Origin: CBDDGJ01 sp965199285
GTDB lineage: Bacteria > Pseudomonadota > Alphaproteobacteria > RS24
DNA: 64,000 nt
Direction of reading: 5' to 3'
Assembly: GCA_965199285.1 (NCBI GenBank)
Contig: OZ240687.1
Coordinates: 1,922,001 to 1,986,000 of the forward strand
Under the pieces are notes generated by a model. That model worked only from the letters and a program-made list of their open reading frames with translations, searched no databases and was not told where the DNA came from. The position numbers and the translations under genes are program-made. Below, one piece after another: positions 46,501 through 53,805 of the stretch; position 1 is the stretch's first letter, and each line of letters opens with the position of its first letter.

Positions 46501-48602
46501 GTGACAATTTTATAGATAAGCTAAATTTATCATGGCGTAGACGCCTGCCGGTGATTTTACAAACAGAAATTACTGAATGTGGTCATGCCTGTTTAGCAAT
46601 GGTACTCAGATATTGGGGCTATCATACGGATATTTCTTCTTTGCGTCAGCGTTTTCCTGTTGACCCACAAGGAACCTCACTTGCACGTATTATACAAATA
46701 GCCGATCAGGTCAATTTAACAGGGCGTGCTTTGCGCCTAGAGATAGAAGGGCTTGCTCAATTAAAACTGCCATGTATTTTACATTGGGAATTAAATCATT
46801 TCGTTGTATTAGAATCTGTCTCTTCAAAGAGAATAATTATTCACGACCCCGCCAGAGGCAGGCGCATCCTGACCCCGGAAGAGGTCTCAAAGTTATTTAC
46901 CGGTGTCGCGTTAGAATTAAGCCCTTCTCCCGATTTTGAAAAGCGAAAAGAGGTTCAACGCTTACGCATTCGTGATGTGATCTCATCTATTAAAGGGTTA
47001 TGGCCAAATATAATCCAAATTATGGTATTGTCATTAATCATACAAATTGCGAGCTTGTTAGGGCCTTACCAAACTCAGCTTGTGATTGATAAAGTATTGC
47101 CTGCCTCAGATGAAAACCTATTAACGATTTTAGGTATTGCATTTCTAGTGCTTGCGATTTTTCATATTACGATAGATACTGTCCGGGCATGGGTTGTGCT
47201 TTATTTATCAACGACATTGAACTTTAATCTTGTTAGTCGATTATTTCGCCATTTAATAAAATTACCCATAGATTATTTTGAACGGCGGCATATAGGTGAC
47301 ATTCAATCAAGGTTTGGTTCTCTGGGCGCTATTGAAGACCTTCTGACTTCCCAATTTATCAGTAGTATTTTAGATGGTATAATGCTGATTATAACATTAG
47401 TGGTAATGTTTTATTATAGCCCTCTTCTGACATTTATCACTTTAGGGGCAACCGTAATTTATATAATCATACAACTGGCTCTTTATCAGCCAATCAAAGC
47501 TGCAACGGAGGAACAGATTGTATTAGGTGCAAAAGAAGAAACGCACTTTTTGGAAACATTAAGAGCCGTGCAACCGATTAAGGTTTTCGGTCGTGAGGCG
47601 CAACGTTTCAGTGAGTGGACCTCTCGATATGCAGACGCTGTTAATGCAGGCATACATTTAGCTAAAATAAATATATCTTACGGTGCCGTAAGGGGGATGC
47701 TCACAGCGACAGAAGCTGTTATTATTGTTTGGGTAGGAGGGTTAGAGCTTATAAATAATGCTTTTTCCGTAGGAATGTTTATGGCATTCATGGCATATAG
47801 ACAAAGGTTCTCTGACCAAGCTCAAGCTTTGCTAGATAATTTTTTTCAATTTCTAATGCTACGGTTGCACATGGAACGCTTGGCAGATATTGCCTTGTCT
47901 CCTATTGAACAGGATGTAGATATTGATCTTCGGAGTGATTTGGAACTGCGCGGGAGTGTTCGACTCGAGAGCATAAGTTTTAAGTATTCAGAAGAAAGCG
48001 AGAATATTCTGGATAATATCAGCTTATCAATTGAGGTAGGTGAATCTGTTGCTATAACAGGCGCATCGGGGTGTGGAAAATCAACATTGTTGAAAGTTAT
48101 GATGGGGCTGCTACGTCCACAATCTGGAAAAGTGCTCATAGATGAAATTCCATTGGAACAAATAGGTCTTAAGCATTATCGAGAAATCTCGTCAGCAATT
48201 ATGCAAAATGATAGTCTGTTAAGTGGTTCAATTATAGATAATGTATGTTTTTTTGAAAGTGATATTAACCTACGGAAAGTTGAGAAAGCTCTGAGGGATG
48301 CGGAAGTTTGGGGCGATATTGAAAAAATGCCTATGGGGCTTCATACTTTTATAGGTGATATGGGGAATATACTATCCGGCGGACAGCAGCAACGTATTTT
48401 ATTGGCGCGGGCATTATACAGAGAACCCAAAATACTATTCATGGATGAAGCAACCAGCCACCTTGATGTTGAAACTGAACGAGACATTAATGATACGATA
48501 AGCAAACTTCCCATCACCCGTATAATTGTCGCCCACCGACAAGAAACCATTGCCCTTGCTGACAGGGTCATCCCTTTTTCTAAGTTAGTGACTGAGACGT
48601 GA
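46497..48602 (+). CDS. C39-peptidase ABC exporter (CvaB/MchF type)
   Basis: A 701-residue protein. An N-terminal C39 peptidase cuts double-glycine leaders: catalytic Cys28 in LQTEITECGHACLAMV, His101 in WELNHFVVLE and Asp117 in IIHDPARG. Then come a six-helix membrane domain and an ATPase with Walker A ITGASGCGKSTLLK near residue 521, signature LSGGQQQRILLARA and Walker B ILFMDEATSHLD. It would both trim and export the glycine-rich peptides encoded next. Its last ~110 bases are copied upstream of three later peptide genes. Confidence 0.95.
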   Translation: MSDNFIDKLNLSWRRRLPVILQTEITECGHACLAMVLRYWGYHTDISSLRQRFPVDPQGTSLARIIQIADQVNLTGRALRLEIEGLAQLKLPCILHWELNHFVVLESVSSKRIIIHDPARGRRILTPEEVSKLFTGVALELSPSPDFEKRKEVQRLRIRDVISSIKGLWPNIIQIMVLSLIIQIASLLGPYQTQLVIDKVLPASDENLLTILGIAFLVLAIFHITIDTVRAWVVLYLSTTLNFNLVSRLFRHLIKLPIDYFERRHIGDIQSRFGSLGAIEDLLTSQFISSILDGIMLIITLVVMFYYSPLLTFITLGATVIYIIIQLALYQPIKAATEEQIVLGAKEETHFLETLRAVQPIKVFGREAQRFSEWTSRYADAVNAGIHLAKINISYGAVRGMLTATEAVIIVWVGGLELINNAFSVGMFMAFMAYRQRFSDQAQALLDNFFQFLMLRLHMERLADIALSPIEQDVDIDLRSDLELRGSVRLESISFKYSEESENILDNISLSIEVGESVAITGASGCGKSTLLKVMMGLLRPQSGKVLIDEIPLEQIGLKHYREISSAIMQNDSLLSGSIIDNVCFFESDINLRKVEKALRDAEVWGDIEKMPMGLHTFIGDMGNILSGGQQQRILLARALYREPKILFMDEATSHLDVETERDINDTISKLPITRIIVAHRQETIALADRVIPFSKLVTET

Positions 48603-48757
48603 TATTTTTTTACCTGCGCTTGACAACTCTGTCGGGGGGGGTAATCTTTTCTTGTTGAATATTAATTAAATGTTAAAGTGAAAAGGAGAGGTAAAATGCA
48701 CGTATTAACAGTAAATGATTTTGAGAATGTGTCTGGCCATCCTCGCGAATTGACAGA
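48490..48757 (+). repeat. Cassette repeat R1 (exporter 3' end + promoter + leader start)
   Basis: 268 bases spanning the last 113 bases of the exporter gene, the promoter with its G8 tract, the ribosome site and the first ~60 bases of peptide gene 1. An apparently identical copy lies at 51174-51441. Partial or diverged copies lie at about 50370-50570 and 52480-52720. Confidence 0.9.
48620..48647 (+). promoter_or_regulatory. Promoter of peptide cassette 1, with G8 tract in the spacer
   Basis: TTGACA (48620-48625), a 16-base spacer ending in eight G, then TAATCT (48642-48647). The -35 is perfect, the -10 weak. The same layout occurs at 49538-49565, 50456-50483 and 51304-51331, and a decayed one at 52611-52637. 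About 45 bases separate it from the ATG. Confidence 0.65.
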
Positions 48758-48989
48758 GGAAGAGCTTAAGCATGTAAATGGAGCGTGGAGTGCTTGTTCT
48801 GCTGGTCGCGGCCGGTGGGGGATGCATGGCGGTGGTATAGGAGGGATTGCGGGAGCTGTTACAGGTGCCGTTGTCGGATCTTCTTTTGGGGGTACTGTGG
48901 GTGCCTGGTATGGTGGACTTGCTGGATCTGGCATAGGTAGCAGCATTGGAAGTTATGTGGGTGGGGCGGCATATGACTATTATTGTTAA
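48696..48989 (+). CDS. Microcin-like peptide precursor 1
   Basis: A 97-residue precursor: a ~30-residue leader ending RELTEEELKHVNGA, then a 67-residue core beginning WSACSAGRGRWGMHGGG and ending in VGGAAYDYYC. The core is about 40 percent glycine and alanine with small hydrophobics, as in class II microcins, and has two Cys that could form a disulfide. The ATG at 48696 is chosen for AAAAGGAGAGG five bases upstream; a GTG at 48678 has no ribosome site. Cut expected after Gly-Ala. The putative immunity gene follows after 3 bases. Confidence 0.85.
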   Translation: MHVLTVNDFENVSGHPRELTEEELKHVNGAWSACSAGRGRWGMHGGGIGGIAGAVTGAVVGSSFGGTVGAWYGGLAGSGIGSSIGSYVGGAAYDYYC

Positions 48990-48992
48990 TAT

Positions 48993-49448
48993 ATGATGGA
49001 GCCTCGTGTTAAAATACCAATCCGCTGGCACGCTCTTATTTTTTGGCTGTATGAAGTGGTTATCACAGGTGTCGGCGTATGTTTTTTCCTCTTGCCTTTC
49101 ACAAACATGGAGGTGCTTATTTATATTGTAATTCTTGCTACACTTATATGTCTGTTGACTTCAGAATTTAGAACAAATGGATCCTTTCTGAAATATGCTA
49201 CGGAAATAGGCGCGGATAGACACAAAGGCAAAAAGGAACAGCTTTTGATATACGCGCTGGACGCATTGTCAGTTCGTATGGTGGTGTGCGTCATCGGCGG
49301 CGGGGTGTGGTTCCGAGCTTATACCGAGAGTTCTGTTGAAGATTCTATTTTTTATACTACCTTAGTGATGATGGTCAATCTGGGTGTACTGCTTATCATT
49401 AGGATATGGATTGAACGGAAGCGCAGAAGGGAAAATACGAAGATATAA
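48993..49448 (+). CDS. Putative immunity membrane protein 1
   Basis: A 151-residue protein with about four hydrophobic segments (residues 10-30, 37-55, 92-106, 120-140). The start of the membrane part (YEVVITGVGVCFFLLPFTNM) resembles the immunity candidates at 51737, 52859, 53369 and 53806, which share the pattern GxGxWxFxSPxxxxxE. It begins 3 bases after the peptide stop, which implies coupled expression. Immunity against the paired peptide is inferred from position and family pattern only. Confidence 0.65.
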   Translation: MMEPRVKIPIRWHALIFWLYEVVITGVGVCFFLLPFTNMEVLIYIVILATLICLLTSEFRTNGSFLKYATEIGADRHKGKKEQLLIYALDALSVRMVVCVIGGGVWFRAYTESSVEDSIFYTTLVMMVNLGVLLIIRIWIERKRRRENTKI

Positions 49449-49537
49449 AAAGGGGTATGGAAACGAAAGTGCCAGTTCAAAAATCGGATTATTTCTTTTG
49501 ATAGATTATCCGCGCCCCCACATATCATGAATTCATC

Positions 49538-49565
49538 TTGACAAACTATTCGGGGGGGGTAATCT
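49538..49565 (+). promoter_or_regulatory. Promoter of peptide cassette 2, with G8 tract
   Basis: TTGACA, 16-base spacer containing G8, TAATCT, followed by the same 47 bases as cassette 1. The DNA upstream of TTGACA is unrelated to the exporter gene end here, so the shared block starts at the promoter. Confidence 0.65.
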
Positions 49566-49613
49566 TTTCTTGTTGAATATTAATTAAATGTTAAAGTGAA
49601 AAGTAGAGATAAA

Positions 49614-49931
49614 ATGCACGTATTAATCATAGAAGATGTGAATGAGTTTGAGAATGTGTCTGGTCATCCTCGCGAATTGACAGAGGAAGAGCTGAAGTAT
49701 GTAAATGGAGCGTGGGTAGCGAATGCCGTAGGTGCAGCAGTTGGTGGCTTTGCCGGGGCAGCTGGTTCTTATGCCGCTGGTGGAGGATGGCGTGGTGCCG
49801 CTGGAGGGTTTGTAAGCGGTGCCATATCTGGTGCTTTCTCGCCATTTAGTACATTTGGAAGAGCCGCTGTGGGATTTAGCGTCGGTTTTGGTTCATCTTA
49901 CGCTGGTGGTATGGCTTCCGCTTATTTTTGA
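49614..49931 (+). CDS. Microcin-like peptide precursor 2
   Basis: A 105-residue precursor with a 33-residue leader (MHVLIIEDVNEFENVSGHPR, then ELTEEELKYVNGA) and a 72-residue core starting WVANAVGAAVGGFAGAAGSY, ending GGMASAYF. Core rich in Gly, Ala, Ser and Phe, without Cys. It is a near relative of precursor 6 (WVAN start, AYF end). The ribosome site is mutated to AAGTAGAG, where the other cassettes have AAGGAGAG, so output may be lower. Its immunity candidate starts 3 bases downstream. Confidence 0.85.
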   Translation: MHVLIIEDVNEFENVSGHPRELTEEELKYVNGAWVANAVGAAVGGFAGAAGSYAAGGGWRGAAGGFVSGAISGAFSPFSTFGRAAVGFSVGFGSSYAGGMASAYF

Positions 49932-49934
49932 TCG

Positions 49935-50336
49935 ATGAGTAAGATACACATATTTTACCTCATTTGTGTTATAATCGGCAGTATTGCTCTGGCGATGTAT
50001 GCTTTCGTGCTCGTCCAACCTAACTCACTCCTTGCTGATAGTGTTTTTGTCTCGCAAGATTTCTTTCTTACCCTTGGAATTGGGATGTTTATAGGGCTTG
50101 CTCTAATTTTTTTGAGTAAGCATAGAAAATTGAGTTTGTGGGGTTTTAATATATCATTTATCGCTTTTTCAGCCTTATATATGTCTGCTCCTCTAATGGA
50201 TTATTTAGCTACAAAAATCGAATATTCCATTGTTCAAACTTTTTTTATGTTGGTTGCTGTCTTAACATTTTTGGCATACCACCTCAAAAATATAGATTCC
50301 TTTGGAAGAACTATTACACGCTATTTTAAGCGATAG
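49935..50336 (+). CDS. Putative immunity membrane protein 2
   Basis: A 133-residue protein with four clear membrane helices (residues 5-28, 38-58, 68-90, 102-120) and short polar loops. It does not share the GxGxWxFxSP pattern of the other immunity candidates. It lies 3 bases after peptide 2, the same spacing as pair 1. Function inferred from position. Confidence 0.62.
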   Translation: MSKIHIFYLICVIIGSIALAMYAFVLVQPNSLLADSVFVSQDFFLTLGIGMFIGLALIFLSKHRKLSLWGFNISFIAFSALYMSAPLMDYLATKIEYSIVQTFFMLVAVLTFLAYHLKNIDSFGRTITRYFKR

Positions 50337-50455
50337 GATTGCACCATAATTGCGTCGTATGATTGGTGAACATCGACAAGAAACAATCGCCCTTGCTGAC
50401 AAGGTCATCCCTTTTTTGAGTTAGTGACTGAGACATGATATTTTTTTACCTGCGC

Positions 50456-50483
50456 TTGACAACTCTGTCGGGGGGGGTAATCT
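50456..50483 (+). promoter_or_regulatory. Promoter of peptide cassette 3, with G8 tract
   Basis: Same TTGACA-N16-TAATCT layout. Upstream (from about 50374) it carries a diverged copy of the exporter gene end: CGACAAGAAACAATCGCCC, including a version of the exporter stop region. Confidence 0.65.
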
Positions 50484-50531
50484 TTTCTTGTTGAATATTA
50501 ATTAAATGTTAAAGTGAAAAGGAGAGGTAAA

Positions 50532-50786
50532 ATGCACGTATTAACAGTAAATGATTTTGAAATTCAGGAGAAGAGTAGTCTTGTTGAAATTTCGAAAGGA
50601 GACTTGGAGGTGATTGTCGGAGGGGGGATGTTTGGTTGGCAGACTTGCGTGCAGGTTGGAATGAGTTTTGCTTTTTCTGGAATGAGGATTGGAGGGACCT
50701 TTGGAGGTTTTAAAGGCATGGTAGCAGGTGGCGCGATTGGATTTGCCGCTGGTGCTGGATCATGTGCATATGCAATTAGTCAATAA
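50532..50786 (+). CDS. Microcin-like peptide precursor 3
   Basis: An 84-residue precursor. The constant head MHVLTVNDF is followed by a different leader (EIQEKSSLVEISKGDLEVIV) ending in Gly-Gly, then a ~53-residue core (GMFGWQTCVQVGMSFAFSGM onward) ending CAYAISQ. Core Cys in QTCVQ and GSCAY may pair. Because only the head is shared with precursors 1 and 4, a new leader-core seems to have been joined to a common start. Good ribosome site (AAAAGGAGAGG). Confidence 0.83.
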   Translation: MHVLTVNDFEIQEKSSLVEISKGDLEVIVGGGMFGWQTCVQVGMSFAFSGMRIGGTFGGFKGMVAGGAIGFAAGAGSCAYAISQ

Positions 50787-50832
50787 TTACACCAGTTTTG
50801 AGTGATTATATAATAACTTTGGAGAGTTTTCA

Positions 50833-51177
50833 ATGATCGTAGAGTTTTTTGATTCTAATGTTTATTTTTTTGCTGTCTTCGTTCTTTTTCTATGGCTATG
50901 TGTTCATGTCGGGCATACTGGTCTGGTTCGTGAGCATACCAAAAGGATTTCCAAGAAAGGGTGGGAAAAGGGCATATGGTCTAGGTTGTTTATGGTTACT
51001 GCCGGTTTAATTGGGCTCGTCACTTGTGGTATTTTTTATGCACAAATCGCTATTCATTTCGAATTTACTAGCTTCTTCGAATTGTTGTTTCTGGCCTATC
51101 TTGCTTATCATGTAATGTTTGATATTTGTCTAGCGTTCCTAGTGGCGTATGATAAGGTTATTTCCCACTATTTATGA
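50833..51177 (+). CDS. Putative immunity membrane protein 3
   Basis: A 114-residue protein with three membrane segments (SNVYFFAVFVLFLWLCVHVG, MVTAGLIGLVTCGIFYAQIA, ELLFLAYLAYHVMFDICLAF) and a weak GGAGAG ribosome site. It begins 46 bases after peptide 3. Its last 33 codons recur at the end of the chimeric frame 52215-52484, and its final ~17 bases at about 53791-53808. Immunity role by position. Confidence 0.62.
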   Translation: MIVEFFDSNVYFFAVFVLFLWLCVHVGHTGLVREHTKRISKKGWEKGIWSRLFMVTAGLIGLVTCGIFYAQIAIHFEFTSFFELLFLAYLAYHVMFDICLAFLVAYDKVISHYL

Positions 51178-51441
51178 TACGATAAGCAAACTTCCCATCA
51201 CCCGTATAATTGTCGCCCACCGACAAGAAACCATTGCCCTTGCTGACAGGGTCATCCCTTTTTCTAAGTTAGTGACTGAGACGTGATATTTTTTTACCTG
51301 CGCTTGACAACTCTGTCGGGGGGGGTAATCTTTTCTTGTTGAATATTAATTAAATGTTAAAGTGAAAAGGAGAGGTAAAATGCACGTATTAACAGTAAAT
51401 GATTTTGAGAATGTGTCTGGCCATCCTCGCGAATTGACAGA
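51174..51441 (+). repeat. Cassette repeat R2, apparently identical to R1
   Basis: 268 bases matching 48490-48757 at every position I compared, including the 113 bases copied from the exporter 3' end. Since that end is silent here (out of its gene), its perfect conservation indicates a recent duplication or gene conversion. Confidence 0.9.
51304..51331 (+). promoter_or_regulatory. Promoter of peptide cassette 4, with G8 tract
   Basis: TTGACA (51304), 16-base spacer with G8, TAATCT (51326-51331). Identical to the cassette 1 promoter. Confidence 0.65.
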
Positions 51442-51694
51442 AGAAGAGTTGAAGTATGTAAATGGCGGATGGTCTACTGGAGGGTCGCTAGTAGGAGGAA
51501 CACTTGGCGGCTTTGGAGGCTTCGCTGCAGGTGGAGCTGTAGGGGCTCTTATCGGCGGAGGCCTTGGCTTTGCTTTTGGAGGGCCAGTAGGATTTGCGGT
51601 TGGTATCAGATCGGGGCTCTGGATTGGTGGAGGACTTGGTTCTTTTGGTGGCAGAGTCGGTGGCAGTTATTTCGGAGGCAGCAGTTCCTTTTAG
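51380..51694 (+). CDS. Microcin-like peptide precursor 4
   Basis: A 104-residue precursor with the same leader as precursor 1 except for a Gly-Gly end (EEELKYVNGG) and a 74-residue core starting WSTGGSLVGGTLGGFGGFAA, ending GGSYFGGSSSF. Glycine makes up close to half of the core; there is no Cys. Part of the core (GALIGGGLGFAF) recurs in the chimeric frame at 52215. It is followed 42 bases later by its immunity candidate. Confidence 0.85.
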   Translation: MHVLTVNDFENVSGHPRELTEEELKYVNGGWSTGGSLVGGTLGGFGGFAAGGAVGALIGGGLGFAFGGPVGFAVGIRSGLWIGGGLGSFGGRVGGSYFGGSSSF

Positions 51695-51736
51695 GCATAG
51701 TCGGCAAAATAGGGCATAATAAAAAATAGGTAAGAA

Positions 51737-52198
51737 ATGACCAAAGATAAGACAATTATATCCGACGAACTTAATATCGATCTAGATTTTACTTGTAGGA
51801 TGATTTTTCTTGGGCTTGGGCTTTGGTGCTTTATTTCACCTTTTATGGGTATGGTTGAAACCTTTACTTTTATCGCTTTAGTTTTAGTGGGATATTTTTT
51901 GCAGTGGATATTTGGAAAAAGAGAAAAGTATCTCTACTGGGAGAAAGAAAAGAAGGATAATTCTGCTCATTCGAATTTTACGTGGAGTGATGAAACCATT
52001 ATTTTCTATCTCATTTATGGATGTATGGGAGGTGGCTGGTATCTCTACTTCACATTTTATGCCAATGAAGTTCCATTTTGGCAAATGATTGTTTTCGAAA
52101 TCTTAGGGGCTTTGATATTTCTATTGATTTGGGTTTTTGGATGGAAAAAGTGGTCTGGTCGTTTTGCTGCTAAACTCGAAAACAAACTTGAAAAATAG
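51737..52198 (+). CDS. Putative immunity membrane protein 4
   Basis: A 153-residue protein with four membrane segments (IFLGLGLWCFISPFMGMVET onward, residues 22-60; then near 90-105 and 115-135). It shares the GLGLWxFISPxxGxxE block with the candidates at 52859, 53369 and 53806 and more weakly with 48993. A GGTAAG-type ribosome site lies upstream. The family likeness plus repeated pairing with peptide genes supports the immunity call. Confidence 0.65.
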   Translation: MTKDKTIISDELNIDLDFTCRMIFLGLGLWCFISPFMGMVETFTFIALVLVGYFLQWIFGKREKYLYWEKEKKDNSAHSNFTWSDETIIFYLIYGCMGGGWYLYFTFYANEVPFWQMIVFEILGALIFLLIWVFGWKKWSGRFAAKLENKLEK

Positions 52199-52214
52199 GT
52201 AAACCTATTCTTTA

Positions 52215-52484
52215 ATGGTTCATCATCAGTCTAGGGCTATAGGTGGAGCAACAGGATTTACTGCAGGGAGAGCGTTAGGTGCTCTTATCGGTGGAGGTCT
52301 TGGTTTTGCTATTGGTATCAGAGGCCGATTCTACGTAGGTTCTAGATTTGGTGGTGTGTATGGTGGATATAGTGGTCGCTTCTTCGAATTGTTGTTTCTG
52401 GCCTATCTTGCTTATCATGTAATGTTTGATATTTGTCTAGCGTTCCTAGTGGCGTATGATAAGGTTATTTCCCACTATTTATGA
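52215..52484 (+). pseudogene. Chimeric frame: leaderless microcin core fused to the end of immunity protein 3
   Basis: An 89-residue frame. The first half (RAIGGATGFTAGRALGALIG, GGLGFAIGIRG) resembles the core of peptide 4, but no leader, promoter or ribosome site precedes it. The second half, from FFELLFLAYLAYHVMFDICL, equals the last ~33 residues of immunity protein 3, base for base. It records a recombination that deleted the cassette parts in between. Probably not functional. Confidence 0.8.
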
Positions 52485-52720
52485 TACGATAAGTAAACTT
52501 CCCATCACCCGTATAATCGTCGCCCACCGACAAGAAACAATCGCCCTTGCTGACAAGGTCATCCCTTTTTTTGAGTTAGGGACTGAGACATGATATTTTT
52601 TTGCCCGCGCTTGACAACTCTGTCGGGGGGGTAGCCTTTCCTTGACTGAGGTTACGCAGATGTTAAAGTGAAAAAGAGAAGTAAAATGCACGTATTAACA
52701 GTAAATGATTTTGGAATTCA
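52480..52720 (+). repeat. Cassette repeat R3, diverged
   Basis: A third copy of the exporter-end/promoter/leader-head block, running on directly from the chimeric frame. It differs at a number of positions (for example AAGTAAAC, ATAATCGTC, G7 instead of G8, TAGCCT for TAATCT), so it is older or not converted. Confidence 0.8.
52611..52637 (+). promoter_or_regulatory. Promoter of peptide cassette 5, degenerate (G7, 15-base spacer)
   Basis: TTGACA (52611-52616) is intact but the tract has seven G, the spacer is 15 bases and the -10 reads TAGCCT. Activity is probably lower than in the G8 versions. Confidence 0.5.
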
Positions 52721-52868
52721 GGAAATATCTATAGACCAATCAAGCCTAGTGCAAGGTGGATTTGCGTGTTCGTTTTCAGGCGGCAGTTGGTCTACATTCG
52801 GGGCAACCATAGGCAGGTTTGCAGGCGGACTTGCAGGACACCATGCACATAATGCCATATGTCAGTAG
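52686..52868 (+). CDS. Microcin-like peptide precursor 5 (short)
   Basis: A 60-residue precursor: constant head MHVLTVNDF, then a different leader (GIQEISIDQSSLVQGG) and a 35-residue core (FACSFSGGSWSTFGATIGRF onward) ending HNAICQ. Two Cys near the core ends (positions 3 and 34) could close a ring. The leader segment GIQEIS is related to EIQEKS of precursor 3. The ribosome site is AAAAAGAGAAG. The immunity candidate begins inside its last codons (10-base overlap), tight coupling. Confidence 0.78.
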   Translation: MHVLTVNDFGIQEISIDQSSLVQGGFACSFSGGSWSTFGATIGRFAGGLAGHHAHNAICQ

Positions 52869-53263
52869 CCATGAAGTTTATTCGTTTCAAAATTCTTGAA
52901 ACACTTATCTTGGGGTTAGGTGTGTGGTTTTTTGTTTCCCCTCTTGCGGGTTTCCAAGAGGCGATGTTTCTGGTCATTCTGCTTTTAGTGACAAATCTGG
53001 TGTCAGCCTTTTTGCAAGGGAGAGATGGCGGGTTTGTTATGGGGCAAGATGAATTGGAAAAATATTATTATGGTGGCTTACGTCATTCTACATCTGTATT
53101 TAGCGTAGGGGGTGTTGTATGGTATTTGAATTATTCTCAGACATCAATGGCGGATCTTTTTTCTAGCGTTGCTATTGGTAGTATCATGAGTATCGTTTTA
53201 GCAGAGTTTCTTGAAAAAAGGAGACGGAAGAAGCAGCTACGCGATGATAACACAGATCCTTAG
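52859..53263 (+). CDS. Putative immunity membrane protein 5
   Basis: A 134-residue protein with four membrane segments. It carries the family block LILGLGVWFFVSPLAGFQEA and later GGVVWYLNYSQTSMADLFSS, almost the same as VWYFNYSHVPMGELIIS in the next two genes. It overlaps the peptide 5 gene by 10 bases. Paralogy with 53369 and 53806 suggests repeated duplication of the immunity gene with or without its toxin. Confidence 0.68.
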   Translation: MSVAMKFIRFKILETLILGLGVWFFVSPLAGFQEAMFLVILLLVTNLVSAFLQGRDGGFVMGQDELEKYYYGGLRHSTSVFSVGGVVWYLNYSQTSMADLFSSVAIGSIMSIVLAEFLEKRRRKKQLRDDNTDP

Positions 53264-53328
53264 AATTAAATTTAAATTCGATTGTTGATTTATATTCTAG
53301 GAAAATATGACTTAAAAAGGAAAATGTG

Positions 53329-53388
53329 ATGCAAGTTTTAGCTTTGGAAGATGTGGGTGGGGCGGCATATGACGCCATCTGTCTATAA
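53329..53388 (+). pseudogene. Remnant peptide cassette: leader start fused to a core end
   Basis: A 19-codon frame reading MQVLALEDV, then GGAAYDAICL. The first nine residues and the AAAATGTGATG start are those of precursor 6; GGAAYD matches the C-terminus of precursor 1. The whole middle of the toxin is gone. It sits just before and overlapping an intact immunity-like gene, so the toxin was lost while the immunity gene stayed. Confidence 0.78.
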
Positions 53389-53776
53389 TTTTTTCTTTCT
53401 GAAAACTTTTCAGGTGTTTGGTGCCGGACTAGGGGGGTGGCTTTATGTTTCTCCCATCGCGGGTCTTCAGGAAACCGTGTTTTTGATCTTATTGATTGTT
53501 ATCACTCAGTCTATATCTACTTTCCTTCAATGGAAAAAAAGGAGCTTTACAGTTGAACAAAGTAGCGTGAAAAGCTATTTTGACTGGCTTGCTATTTACG
53601 GTAGCGTGTATGGTATGGGTGGGTCTGTGTGGTATTTTAATTATTCTCATGTGCCAATGGGAGAACTTATCATCAGCACGACCCTAGCTATAGTGATTGG
53701 AATGCTCTCAGCAGTGTTTCTTGAGAAAAAAATATGGGAAAAACAGCTACGTAAATCAGGAGGTTTGGGAGATTAA
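53369..53776 (+). CDS. Putative orphan immunity membrane protein 6
   Basis: A 135-residue protein with four membrane segments. It shares GAGLGGWLYVSPIAGLQETV and GGSVWYFNYSHVPMGELIIS with its neighbours. The ATG at 53369 lies inside the toxin remnant. An immunity gene without its toxin would protect against a peptide made by relatives. Function inferred from family likeness. Confidence 0.65.
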   Translation: MTPSVYNFFFLKTFQVFGAGLGGWLYVSPIAGLQETVFLILLIVITQSISTFLQWKKRSFTVEQSSVKSYFDWLAIYGSVYGMGGSVWYFNYSHVPMGELIISTTLAIVIGMLSAVFLEKKIWEKQLRKSGGLGD

Positions 53777-53805
53777 GACCTAAATCTTGTGACTTCCCAC
53801 TATTT

